From: Bacteroidales bacterium
Lineage (GTDB): Bacteria; Bacteroidota; Bacteroidia; Bacteroidales; F082
NCBI GenBank assembly: GCA_014860665.1
Contig: JACZJI010000049.1
Span: forward strand, 1-64,000
Reading direction: 5' to 3'
Length of the DNA: 64,000 nt
Shown: in pieces, positions 27,349-36,259 of the stretch
Layout of the letters: each line of letters starts with the position of its first letter
How positions within the stretch are numbered: position 1 is the stretch's first letter
Position numbers and translations under genes: made by a program
The notes under the pieces: model-generated
The model's input: only the letters and a program-made list of their open reading frames with translations
What the model was told of the DNA's origin: nothing
Database searches by the model: none

Positions 27349-27650
27349 TATAATTCTTCCGCTAGTTGTTCTCTAAGCAAGATCGGCTAAAGATGGTGGT
27401 ACTTTCATAATTTTTTCAAAAAATAAATGATGGTTATATGCAGAAAATTAGATGTTTATAGAGTTTAGATTGTCGTTTTAAAGTTAAAATTTCCCGGCTT
27501 AGGTTTCTTAATTATAGTTAAATTTTGGTTTGTTGAGGATTAATTAACCAGAATTCGATATGGAATTGATTTTTTGTTCTCATCACTTCTATCGGGGTAA
27601 GTTTACTCCTGTCAATAGCAAAGATGAAGTAAGGCAATATTTAGGACGAA

Positions 27651-27720
27651 ATTAAACCGAGGTTAGTTCGTTTTTATTCGAATAAACTTCGAACTAACCT
27701 CGAATGAACCTCGGTTAAAT
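27651..27720. repeat. Compound palindrome
   Basis: Arms CGAGGTTAGTTCG (27658-27670) and CGAACTAACCTCG (27690-27702) flank a centre that is itself a perfect 14-bp palindrome, TTTATTCGAATAAA (27673-27686). Just outside, AACCGAGGTT (27655-27664) can also pair with AACCTCGGTT (27707-27716), so two alternative foldings compete. No T-run follows directly and no gene ends within 300 bases, so it is not a plain terminator. It could be a REP/MITE-like element or a regulatory site. Confidence 0.8.
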
Positions 27721-27894
27721 CTAAGCTTTACTATGGCCTTTCATCAGAGCAGGATCCCTTGAAAGGATATGCTAAATCTAATAATATGGGTTCGGTTAGC
27801 AACATATAATAAACGGTAATTATCAGATAATTATTGGTTAATAATTATTTGTTTCAAAAAGGCAATCATTGACCTTTTGCATTACCTTTTTCCT

Positions 27895-27965
27895 TTTTGC
27901 CGCAAAAGGTGCAAAGTTCGTCGCAAAGAACACTATGTTTTCCGGCATTCTTAGCGTTCCCCTGG
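27895..27965. repeat. Possible degenerate GCAAAG-type intergenic repeat
   Basis: The words CGCAAAA, TGCAAAG and CGCAAAG recur within 30 bases, followed by CTTAGCGTTC. This resembles the GCAAAG-rich repeats scattered in Bacteroidetes genomes. It was recognised by eye only. Confidence 0.3.
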
Positions 27966-28155
27966 CGTGGTTTGTGGTTTGATTTTTACAGGGTAAGAAA
28001 GTAGAAGGAAACATAAGAAGTAGATATTCGATAGCGACTCATGTAAATCAAAGCCTAACGTTCTCGCGTATTGGCATATTTTAGGTCGAACTCAGGTAAT
28101 TAAGTCAAAAAGCTCGTTTTTTCAAAGCTTTTATCAGAAATTCTGTTAAATGCTG

Positions 28156-28163
28156 TAATTTTG
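28156..28163 (+). promoter_or_regulatory. -7 promoter element for RNase P RNA
   Basis: TAATTTTG matches TAnnTTTG and ends five bases before the predicted 5' end of rnpB, the expected spacing to a transcription start. Confidence 0.6.
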
Positions 28164-28167
28164 CACC

Positions 28168-28549
28168 AACCGTCAGGCTGTTCTATCGCTCCGTTAAAGT
28201 CGGGGAGGAAAGTCGGGACAACACAGGGCGCCATACTTCCTAACGGGAAGGTTCTGCCGAAAGGCAGAAACAGCAAGTGCCACAGAAAATTACCGCCTTG
28301 GTGCAAACCGGGGTAAGGGTGAAAATGTGGGGTAAGAGCCCACGCGTAGCGATGGTGACACCGCTATGGGGTAAACCTTATGGGTTGCAAGGCCAAATAT
28401 ACCGGCGAAGGGGCATAGCTCTTTAAGGACTGCCCGTCCGATGCCGGTGGGTAGGCTGCTTGAGCTTTGTGGTGACGCAAAGCCTGGATAAATGATAGAA
28501 ACATTGCCTTATGGCAATTTACAGAATCCCGCTTACAGGCCTGACGGTT
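28168..28549 (+). ncRNA. rnpB: RNase P RNA (bacterial type A)
   Basis: Catalytic RNA of RNase P, which matures tRNA 5' ends. The ends form an 11-bp P1 helix: AACCGTCAGGC (28168-28178) with GCCTGACGGTT (28539-28549). Conserved core segments are present in order: GAGGAAAGTCGGGAC (CR-I) near 28205, CACAGGGCGCC, and GGGTAAACCTTATGGG mid-molecule. The 3' ACAGAATCCCGCTTACAGGCC completes P4. The P1 3' strand runs into seven T residues and so doubles as a terminator. Length (about 382 nt) is normal. Confidence 0.95.
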
Positions 28550-28555
28550 TTTTTA

Positions 28556-29800
28556 CTATTTAAAACGTTTAAGAATATCTTCGATAGAAATTCCCTTTTC
28601 TTTTGACAGATAAGCATAACCATCCTGGATGGCTTGTAACAAATTGTCAATATCTGATTTTTCCTGATATAATGTAATCTGAATTCTTATCCCTGCATTA
28701 TTAATGGCTACAGCCGGATATAAACCAGCAGTGCAGGTCATGTGATTATCAAAAATGAACTTTCCTATTTCAAACATGGTTTCTGGTCTGCCCCCGGGGA
28801 AATAAGCAGTAGGGGTCCGCGTATGATCGGCTAATGGGAGTCCCATTTCTTCCACTTTATCGTAAAAATAATCTAGCAAATTGGCTAATTTTTTCTGAAG
28901 AACAACGATTTCATTGCTCAAATGGATTTTTGAGGATGCAATGAGTCCCCCTAACGTTGATGATTCCAGAGGTCCTGTAAACATTAATGGGCCGCTTAAA
29001 TAAACCAGAAGTTTTTTCATTTCTTCATTGGGACAGACAATGGCTCCTCCGCCTGCTCCAAAGCCTTTGCCAAAAGATACAGCCAATATCATCTTGGGAT
29101 GCTGTTTAATCTGAGAAAGAACATATCCTGCACCGTTTGGTCCTACCCAGCTTACTCCGTGGGCATCGTCAACGTAAACGTAAAACTCCTCATAAATATC
29201 CAATAATTTTTCGATTTCTTTTGCAGGAAATACATCACCATGCATGGAATAAACGCCATCGGCCAAATACCATATCTTTTTATAAGTCTTTCTTAATTCC
29301 TTGATCTTGTCTTCCAATTGTTCAAGGTTATTATGTCTTACAATTTCAACATGAGTTCCACGGGCCCTAATCATTTCAACAGCCATTCCCATAGTGGAGT
29401 GTGCATGATGGTCAAATATTACGGCGTCATTTTTTTCTATCAGCAAAGGAATAGCGCCTATATGTGCTAGTGTAGTTTTGGGGTACAAAACTACAGGGTT
29501 CCCAAACACTTTACTTAATATATCTTCGGCCTGATCCGTCAGCTCCATACGCATGTATTCTCTGGATATTGATAAATTGAAACCATTGTTTTTAATCGCC
29601 TCAATAGCCCCATTCTTTATGCGCTCATCATGCATCAGCATTAAATAATCGCTTAAAGAAAAGGTTACGAACTTTTCACCTTTTATGATGATTCTTTTGT
29701 CCGGAGAGTTTGAATCCTTTCTTGTAGATATGTGGCCAAATCCATGAACTTTTGCAAATTCAATTGCAGAGAATGCATTTTCGATTAAAGAATTTCCCAT
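28556..29800 (-). CDS. Alpha-oxoamine synthase-like PLP enzyme
   Basis: A 414-residue PLP-dependent enzyme of the 2-amino-3-ketobutyrate CoA ligase / 8-amino-7-oxononanoate synthase fold. Lys245 in SFGKGFGAGG is the Schiff-base lysine; Asp211 and His214 in VDDAHG contact the cofactor; DHHAHSTM (130-137) matches the substrate-side histidine region. Family members condense an amino acid with an acyl thioester. No biotin, threonine-degradation or sphingolipid gene is adjacent, so the substrates are open; a lipid (sphingo- or sulfonolipid-type) precursor role is possible in this phylum but is inference. Its stop lies 6 bases from the convergent rnpB end. Confidence 0.78.
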   Translation of the reverse strand: MGNSLIENAFSAIEFAKVHGFGHISTRKDSNSPDKRIIIKGEKFVTFSLSDYLMLMHDERIKNGAIEAIKNNGFNLSISREYMRMELTDQAEDILSKVFGNPVVLYPKTTLAHIGAIPLLIEKNDAVIFDHHAHSTMGMAVEMIRARGTHVEIVRHNNLEQLEDKIKELRKTYKKIWYLADGVYSMHGDVFPAKEIEKLLDIYEEFYVYVDDAHGVSWVGPNGAGYVLSQIKQHPKMILAVSFGKGFGAGGGAIVCPNEEMKKLLVYLSGPLMFTGPLESSTLGGLIASSKIHLSNEIVVLQKKLANLLDYFYDKVEEMGLPLADHTRTPTAYFPGGRPETMFEIGKFIFDNHMTCTAGLYPAVAINNAGIRIQITLYQEKSDIDNLLQAIQDGYAYLSKEKGISIEDILKRFK

Positions 29801-29823
29801 AGCATTTAGTTTTTAAATTTTTT

Positions 29824-29831
29824 CAAATTTA
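29824..29831 (-). promoter_or_regulatory. -7 promoter element for the oxoamine synthase gene
   Basis: Reads TAAATTTG on the minus strand, 23 bases before the ATG. Confidence 0.4.
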
Positions 29832-29947
29832 AGTTTTATTTGGGATAATTTTCCAGGAATGGGAAAAATTAAATCATGATTGATTTTAAAAGAATAAATC
29901 TTGTATATTTACTGTTAAAATATAGATAGAGCAATTTTTCTTCGATC

Positions 29948-31645
29948 ATGAAAATAAACATCTTACTCTCCAATAGAACAGAATATAACGATATTGAATT
30001 TGAAAAACAATTTGTTACCCCTATATGTTTGGGAGGTAGTGTATTCTCCTTAATAGCTATTTTTATTAATTCCAAATTGAATTTTGGTTTAGTACTGACC
30101 TTAATACCATATATATCTCTTGTTGTTTATGCATTGCTGTATTACTTTGCATACAAAGGAAAAATTTTAAACTTCGTTAAGTGGGCTACTGTTTTAACTA
30201 CTTTCTTTTTGGTAAATCTTCTTTGGTATTATAATTTTGGGTCTCATGGTCCGGCGCTTTATCTATTCGTCATTATCTTTAGTTATATGATCTTCATGCT
30301 GGATGGCAAGCAATTGCTTTTGGCAGGTATATTGCTGGTTATTAACGTCGCTGGCTTGTATTATATAGAAAGTCACCATCCTGAAATTGTTGGGCGTTAT
30401 CCTAATCGGCAGGACAGAATAGAAGATGTATACACGGGAATTTCAATGTACCTTTTCATAATATTTATTATGATGAGAGGAGCAAAGAACACTTATATTA
30501 CACAATATAAAAAGGCAAAAAAAGCCGATCAGTTAAAATCCTCCTTTTTGGCTAATATGTCTCATGAAATTAGAACTCCGTTAAATGCTATTGTTGGTTT
30601 TAGCAATATTTTGGCTGACGAAAATCTGACTTCGGAAGAAAAAAAACAGTATGCCGTAATCATAAATAGTAGTAATAATTCCCTTTTGCGCCTGGTTAAT
30701 GATATTTTGGATGTTTCCATGATAGAATCTGATCAGCTTAGTCTAGTTCCCAGCAAATGTGACATAGGAAATTTAATGGATAATTTAGAGGAAACCTATT
30801 TGTTAAAAATCCATGAAAATCCTGGAATTAGTTTGGTTAATACGAAAGTGCCTGGTCATGTTTATGTGAAAACAGATTGTGCCCGGTTGCAGCAAGTAAT
30901 GGTAAACTTACTTGATAATGCTATAAAGTATACTGAAAAGGGAGAAGTTGAGTTTGGGTTTTTTGTTGAAGAAAAAAGCTTGAAATTTTATGTAAAGGAT
31001 TCTGGAATAGGTATTAAGGATTCTCATCTTAATTATCTCTTTGATAGGTTTTATAAGGTAGAGGATGACAATACAAAATTATTTAGGGGAACAGGTATTG
31101 GACTTTATCTCTCAAAAAAGATTGTTGGAATGCTAGGGGGAGAAATCTGGGTAAGTTCAAAATTTGGTGAAGGTTCAGCCTTTTACTTTACTGTTCCTAA
31201 AGAAGAGTTTTATATACAGGAAGAAAATTCTGCTCAAAAAACAGGTATAAATCCTTTTGCAGGTAACAAAGAAATGATCAAAATTTTAATAGTTGAAGAT
31301 CAGGAATCAAATCAACAATATCTTGCTGCAATATTAAAAGCAGATCATTTTGAACTGGTTCAAGCTTATAATGGAACTGAAGGTATTGAGGCGTTTGAGA
31401 AAAATCCTGATGTTGATTTAATTTTGTTGGATCTGAAAATGCCTGACCTAAACGGTTTTGAGGTGCTAAAAGAAATTAGAAAAAAAGATACAAAAATTCC
31501 AATAATTGCCCAGACTGCTTATGCAATGGCTGCTGATAGGGAAGAATGCCTGGAAGCTGGTTTCAATGATTATATTGCAAAACCCGTACATAGAGAAGTG
31601 CTGTTTAATTTAATTGCCAAACATTTACCTCAGTCTCAGGGTTAA
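29948..31645 (+). CDS. Membrane hybrid histidine kinase
   Basis: A 565-residue inner-membrane sensor with an N-terminal block of about six hydrophobic helices (25-178) and almost no periplasmic domain. HisKA follows (His206 in NMSHEIRTPLNA), then HATPase_c (NLLDNAIKYTEKGE; DSGIGI; GTGIGLYLSKKIVGMLGG) and a C-terminal receiver (Asp495 in LLDLKMPD, Lys in AKPVH). The signal is probably sensed in or near the membrane. The next gene, 33 bases on, is a close paralogue without the receiver, so the two are likely co-transcribed. Confidence 0.9.
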   Translation: MKINILLSNRTEYNDIEFEKQFVTPICLGGSVFSLIAIFINSKLNFGLVLTLIPYISLVVYALLYYFAYKGKILNFVKWATVLTTFFLVNLLWYYNFGSHGPALYLFVIIFSYMIFMLDGKQLLLAGILLVINVAGLYYIESHHPEIVGRYPNRQDRIEDVYTGISMYLFIIFIMMRGAKNTYITQYKKAKKADQLKSSFLANMSHEIRTPLNAIVGFSNILADENLTSEEKKQYAVIINSSNNSLLRLVNDILDVSMIESDQLSLVPSKCDIGNLMDNLEETYLLKIHENPGISLVNTKVPGHVYVKTDCARLQQVMVNLLDNAIKYTEKGEVEFGFFVEEKSLKFYVKDSGIGIKDSHLNYLFDRFYKVEDDNTKLFRGTGIGLYLSKKIVGMLGGEIWVSSKFGEGSAFYFTVPKEEFYIQEENSAQKTGINPFAGNKEMIKILIVEDQESNQQYLAAILKADHFELVQAYNGTEGIEAFEKNPDVDLILLDLKMPDLNGFEVLKEIRKKDTKIPIIAQTAYAMAADREECLEAGFNDYIAKPVHREVLFNLIAKHLPQSQG

Positions 31646-31678
31646 CAGGATAGATCTTTCTTTTTTGAAAGTAATATT

Positions 31679-33025
31679 ATGAGACTTAAAAATTTACTTC
31701 GAAGGGTGTTTGAACTCTTTGAGATTAAACATGGAGGGTATCTGGTTGATCCGAAAGAAGCATCGAACTTCGAAGCTGGCCTTTTAATCCCATTTAGTTT
31801 AGTAAGTATAATTTTTTCCGCTGTATCAACTATTATCAATTTTATTTGGGACTTCTCTGAGGATGCAAGAGTACTTGTCGTAGTTGCGATAGGATTTTAT
31901 ATTATCATTTACATCCTTGCTAAAAGTGGAAAGAATATAAATTTTACTAGGTGGTTGTTTATTACTGTTACCCTTGTCTTTGCTAATTTCTCATGGTATT
32001 ATGATTACAGGTCAGCTGGACCGATGATATACCTTCTCTTTATATTTTATGGATATTTAATCTTTATGCTGGATAATAAGAAATTGATTATAGTATCCAT
32101 TATTATTGTCATTAATATCGGAGTTCTTTATTTTCTGGAATTAGGAAGTATGTTGCCTCCTTCTAATTATCCCAATGCCGAGATGCGCAGAATTGATGCG
32201 TATACGGCAACGATGTTGTACATAATGGCGGCTTTCGTGTTGATGAGGATTGCAAAAAAGAATTACGTCAAGGAATATCATAAGGCTATGGAATCCGATA
32301 AACTAAAAACTGCTTTTCTGGCAAATATGTCTCATGAGATTAGAACTCCTTTGAATGCAGTTATAGGTTTCAGTAATCTAATGTTGACTGAAAATGTAAC
32401 TCAGGAAGAAAGAAAATTCTACAAATCTCTCATTGATGAGAATAACAAGTTTCTTTTGGGGTTGGTTAATAATATTTTGGATATTTCTTTGATAGAATCT
32501 AATACACTTCATTTAGTCGATGAACCTTGCAACTTAAATAAACTTATTTCGGAACAGGAAAAATTTTACTCGAAAATTTTGCAAAAACAAGGTAATGAGA
32601 GAGTAAAGTTGATCAAGGACATCCCAGATGATAATTTCAATATGGATATTGATTGCGGCTATCTGGAAAGAGCATTGAGGCAGCTGATTGATAATGCAAT
32701 TAAATTCACTGAACGGGGAACAGTGGAGCTTGGCTTTTTTCAGGAGGGGAAGTCAGTTAGGTTTTTTGTAAAAGACACAGGGATCGGAATTAAAGAAAAA
32801 GAGATTAGACTTTTGTTCGAACGTTTCAATAAGTTGGAATATAGTAATCAAAAAGTTTATGAAGGAACAGGAATAGGATTGTATTTGGTGAAGTTAATCG
32901 TGGATATGTTTGGAGGAACTGTTTCTGTTGAATCTAAATATGGAGTGGGATCTAATTTCAGTTTTGCCGTGCCGGCAAAAAAACTAAGAATTACCTTAGC
33001 TGAAACTCCTTCAGAAAAGGCTTAA
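31679..33025 (+). CDS. Membrane histidine kinase, paralogue of the preceding gene
   Basis: A 448-residue protein colinear with residues 1-420 of the upstream kinase. It has the same multi-helix membrane block with shared words (SWYYDY versus LWYYNF; YLIFMLD versus YMIFMLD; RIDAYTATMLYI versus RIEDVYTGISMYL). His219 lies in NMSHEIRTPLNA and the ATPase motifs are QLIDNAIKFTERG and DTGIGI. It ends after the ATPase domain and has no receiver. A tandem duplication with loss or gain of the receiver is the simplest reading. The pair may phosphorylate the same partner. Confidence 0.88.
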   Translation: MRLKNLLRRVFELFEIKHGGYLVDPKEASNFEAGLLIPFSLVSIIFSAVSTIINFIWDFSEDARVLVVVAIGFYIIIYILAKSGKNINFTRWLFITVTLVFANFSWYYDYRSAGPMIYLLFIFYGYLIFMLDNKKLIIVSIIIVINIGVLYFLELGSMLPPSNYPNAEMRRIDAYTATMLYIMAAFVLMRIAKKNYVKEYHKAMESDKLKTAFLANMSHEIRTPLNAVIGFSNLMLTENVTQEERKFYKSLIDENNKFLLGLVNNILDISLIESNTLHLVDEPCNLNKLISEQEKFYSKILQKQGNERVKLIKDIPDDNFNMDIDCGYLERALRQLIDNAIKFTERGTVELGFFQEGKSVRFFVKDTGIGIKEKEIRLLFERFNKLEYSNQKVYEGTGIGLYLVKLIVDMFGGTVSVESKYGVGSNFSFAVPAKKLRITLAETPSEKA

Positions 33026-33202
33026 TTCGAATTCTGGGTAGATAAAAACCCAAATTGTCCATTTCTAATTTTCATTCGTATTTTCAGGGATGAGTTAAAA
33101 CAATTTCGTCTTTTTTTCGTTAAACTTTATGTTGTTAATAATTCTACATCCTTCAAAATTTGACAACTAATTTTTAAAAGTACTTTTAAAAAAAATGAAA
33201 TT

Positions 33203-36200
33203 GTGAATAGAACCGGAATTAAGTATGCCCTGATTTTAGGTTTAATCGTGTTTTGGGGATCTGTGTTCGGACAGAATGTCTCCCTCACAAAATCGTCAGG
33301 AATGATCTTCCAGAAAGCTCTGGATTTATATAATCAGGAAAATTACGGAGCTGCCAAAGCCTTATTTGATAAATGTGTACGTGAATCTTCACCACAAAAT
33401 TTGCTGGCAGAAGATGCGTCTTTTTATGCCGCAGAAAGTGCCGTGAGACTCAATGAAAAAGATGCCTTATACAGATTAACTCATTTTTCAAATCAATATC
33501 CAGAAAGTGCATGGCTCCCAGTAGTCAATTTTTCCACGGCAAATTTGTATTTTCAGATGGGGCGGTATGATCTTGTTATGGAACTGTTTGACAAAATCCA
33601 ACCTAATGAACTAAATCTTGACCAGCAGGCACAATATTTCTATGAAAAGGGTTTCTGCCTTCTTAAGCGTAATAAATCGGCTGAAGCATTACCACTTTTT
33701 CAAACTGTTATGAATTCAGGGAGTCCTTTTGCTCAGCCTGCTAGCTACTATTATGCTCATGTTCAGTATGATGCCGGAAATTATAACGAAGCCTTAAAAG
33801 GCTTTCTTGCGGTAAAAGACAATCCTCAATACAAGAAATTAGTGCCCGTATATTTACTCCATATCTATTATCAGCAGAATCAATATCAAAAAGCAGTTGA
33901 TCTTGGGAAAACTTTCTTTACGGATAATGGGTTCAATTCTGACCCTGAGCTGAATCGAATCATGGCGAACGCGTATTTTCAGTTGAATGATTTTAAGAAT
34001 GCTTTGCCCTACTTTGAGACATATGAAAAGACTACAAGGAATCAAATCTCACCTGATGAAGAATACAGGGTTGGATATACACGGTTTCAGACCGGGCATT
34101 ACCAGGATGCTATTTCCAACTTTCAACAAGTGACAGGTGCCCGGAATGCATTGGCCCAGAATGCTTGGATTCATTTAGGATATTGCTACTTACGGACAAA
34201 TCAGGTTCGCTTTGCCCAAAATGCTTTTGTGTCAGCTTATAAATTAAATACGGATCCTACGTTGACGGCAGAAGCATTGTTTACCTATTTAAAACTTACG
34301 CTTAAAGAAAAAGGTGATCCCTATAATAATCCGGTAGCTCTGGCAGAAGAATTCTTAAAGAGCAAGACAGCTTCTTATGATGAAAAAAGCATGGCTTCCA
34401 GGCTGTTAATTCAACTTTATCTGAATACTAATAACAGACAAGCTGCTATTTCATCAATAGAAAAAATTCAAAACCCGGATGCTTCATTGAGATCTGCTTA
34501 TCAGCAACTAACTTATCAACAAGCTGTTGAGTGGTATCAGTCTGGACGTTATCCGTGGGCATCCATGTATTTCGAAAAGTCTTTGAAATATCCAACCAAT
34601 ACAACTTTGACTCTGGATGCTCTTTATTGGAAAGCGGATACATATTACCAGATGCGGAAATATGATCAGGCAGCGGTGGCGTATAAAACTTTTCTTACCA
34701 CCAGAAATGCAACAACTTCTTCTCTATACCCAATGGCATATTATGGGCTAGCCTATACCTATTTTGACTCGCAGCAATATTCTCAGGCATTGGAATTTTT
34801 CAAAAGATTTTTAAGACATAGGGATCTTAACCCTGAACTAGCTCATGATGCAAATTTGAGATTAGCTGATTGTTATGTTGATATGGGAGATTATTCCAGC
34901 GCTATGGCAATGTATGACAAAGTAATTGCTTCAAATGACTGGGATGCATCGTATGCGCTTTATCAGAAAGCTTATTGTTACGGAGCTCAGGGCGATTTTC
35001 ACCGTAAGGTGAATACCTTATCGCAGTTGATTTCCAGATACCCGAGTTCACCTTATTACACCAGAGCGTTGTATGATATGGCAGATACTTACGGAAGTGC
35101 ACTAAATAGTACAAAAGAAGCAATCTCTTATTTTCAGCAACTGGTCAAGGAAAAACCGCATGATGCATATGCCAGGAAAGCTTTGGTAAAGATGGGTTTA
35201 CTTTACTATAAAAACAATCAGAACATCAGAGCAATAACTGTTCTAAAGCAGGTGATTGCACTTTATCCGGCAACCAATGACGCACGTGTGGCGTTGAGTA
35301 CACTGCAGGATATTTATAAAGATATGGGAAGTCTTAGCACTTATTTTGCTTATGCAAAAACTTTGAGTTTTGTACAGGTTTCACAAAGTCAGGAAGATTC
35401 ACTTACTTTTTCGGTGGGCGAGGATGCTTATCTTGCCGGAAATTGTAGGAAAGTTATTTCTTCACTAACAGATTATTTGCAAAAGTTTCCTAAAGGAGGA
35501 TTTGTCCTGAAAGCATATTCTTTTTTAGCGCATTGTTATGCTGGCCAGCAAGATACAACTTCAGCTTTGAATTATTACGATAAGATTATTGCTTTTCCTC
35601 AAAACGATTATACAATTCATGCTTTGACAAGGGCAGCACGTATGCGTTACATAATGAAGGATTATGCTAAAGCATTCATAGATTACAAGGAACTTTCGAG
35701 CCTTACAGATGATCCTTCATTAAAACTGGAAGCCATTGATGGCTCCATGCGTTCTGCTTTCTTTTCCGGAAATTATCAGGCCGCAAATCAGTTTGCACAG
35801 CAAATACTGATGACACCCAAAATTGTAAACGACCAAATTATTTTTGCGCATTATGTTTTGGCTAAAACCTATTTGAGTCTGGGCAATAAAGAACAAGCAG
35901 CTTACGAATTCAAGATTACCAATAAACTTTCAAAGGGGCAGTTTGGGGCTGAAGCAAACTATAATCTTGCACTTATGGCTTTTCAGGATAAGAATTATAA
36001 AGAGGCGCAAAAACTTGCTTTTGGCCTTTCGGAAAATTATCCGGATGAAGTTTATTGGGTTGCGAAAGGATTCATACTTCTGGCTGATACTTATGTTGCC
36101 CAGGGTAATGTTTTCCAGGCAAGAGAAACACTAAAAAGTGTTATAGACAACTATCCTGGTAAGGATTTAAAAGAGCTGGCAAAGCAGAAGCTGGAACAGT

Positions 36201-36235
36201 TGCCAAAGGAACAAAATTCACAGGTGAATAAATAA
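33203..36235 (+). CDS. Exported TPR protein, 1010 residues
   Basis: A large exported repeat protein. The GTG at 33203 is used because it opens the signal peptide (MNRTGIKYALILGLIVFWGSVFGQ); the nearest upstream ATG is out of frame and stops after three codons (ATGAAATTGTGA), its TGA overlapping the GTG. The rest is about 20 TPR/Sel1-like helical pairs (for example FEKSLKYPTNTTLTLDALYW; ALEFFKRFLRHRDLNPELAHD), similar to BamD/YbgF-type proteins. It sits 24 bases before the gene for an outer-membrane barrel, so it is probably a periplasmic partner of that barrel. The cargo or process is unknown. Confidence 0.83.
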   Translation: MNRTGIKYALILGLIVFWGSVFGQNVSLTKSSGMIFQKALDLYNQENYGAAKALFDKCVRESSPQNLLAEDASFYAAESAVRLNEKDALYRLTHFSNQYPESAWLPVVNFSTANLYFQMGRYDLVMELFDKIQPNELNLDQQAQYFYEKGFCLLKRNKSAEALPLFQTVMNSGSPFAQPASYYYAHVQYDAGNYNEALKGFLAVKDNPQYKKLVPVYLLHIYYQQNQYQKAVDLGKTFFTDNGFNSDPELNRIMANAYFQLNDFKNALPYFETYEKTTRNQISPDEEYRVGYTRFQTGHYQDAISNFQQVTGARNALAQNAWIHLGYCYLRTNQVRFAQNAFVSAYKLNTDPTLTAEALFTYLKLTLKEKGDPYNNPVALAEEFLKSKTASYDEKSMASRLLIQLYLNTNNRQAAISSIEKIQNPDASLRSAYQQLTYQQAVEWYQSGRYPWASMYFEKSLKYPTNTTLTLDALYWKADTYYQMRKYDQAAVAYKTFLTTRNATTSSLYPMAYYGLAYTYFDSQQYSQALEFFKRFLRHRDLNPELAHDANLRLADCYVDMGDYSSAMAMYDKVIASNDWDASYALYQKAYCYGAQGDFHRKVNTLSQLISRYPSSPYYTRALYDMADTYGSALNSTKEAISYFQQLVKEKPHDAYARKALVKMGLLYYKNNQNIRAITVLKQVIALYPATNDARVALSTLQDIYKDMGSLSTYFAYAKTLSFVQVSQSQEDSLTFSVGEDAYLAGNCRKVISSLTDYLQKFPKGGFVLKAYSFLAHCYAGQQDTTSALNYYDKIIAFPQNDYTIHALTRAARMRYIMKDYAKAFIDYKELSSLTDDPSLKLEAIDGSMRSAFFSGNYQAANQFAQQILMTPKIVNDQIIFAHYVLAKTYLSLGNKEQAAYEFKITNKLSKGQFGAEANYNLALMAFQDKNYKEAQKLAFGLSENYPDEVYWVAKGFILLADTYVAQGNVFQARETLKSVIDNYPGKDLKELAKQKLEQLPKEQNSQVNK

Positions 36236-36259
36236 TGGTTTAATTTTTTATTGCTTAAA

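Larger units (their letters stand above)
27349..28155. other. Gene-poor region between tatA and rnpB
   Basis: About 800 bases with no supported protein gene. It holds a large compound palindrome (27651-27720, listed separately), an AT-rich inverted repeat near 27835-27850, and a stretch with repeated GCAAAG words (about 27895-27930) that looks like decayed intergenic repeat sequence. Confidence 0.6.

Noticed and set aside
27351..28150. Chromosome origin or CRISPR array
   Set aside because: No dnaA gene, no DnaA-box cluster seen, and no regularly spaced repeats; only palindromes and degenerate repeats.
28100..28306. Minus-strand reading frame over the RNase P RNA
   Set aside because: Overlaps the conserved structured RNA on the other strand; no protein features.
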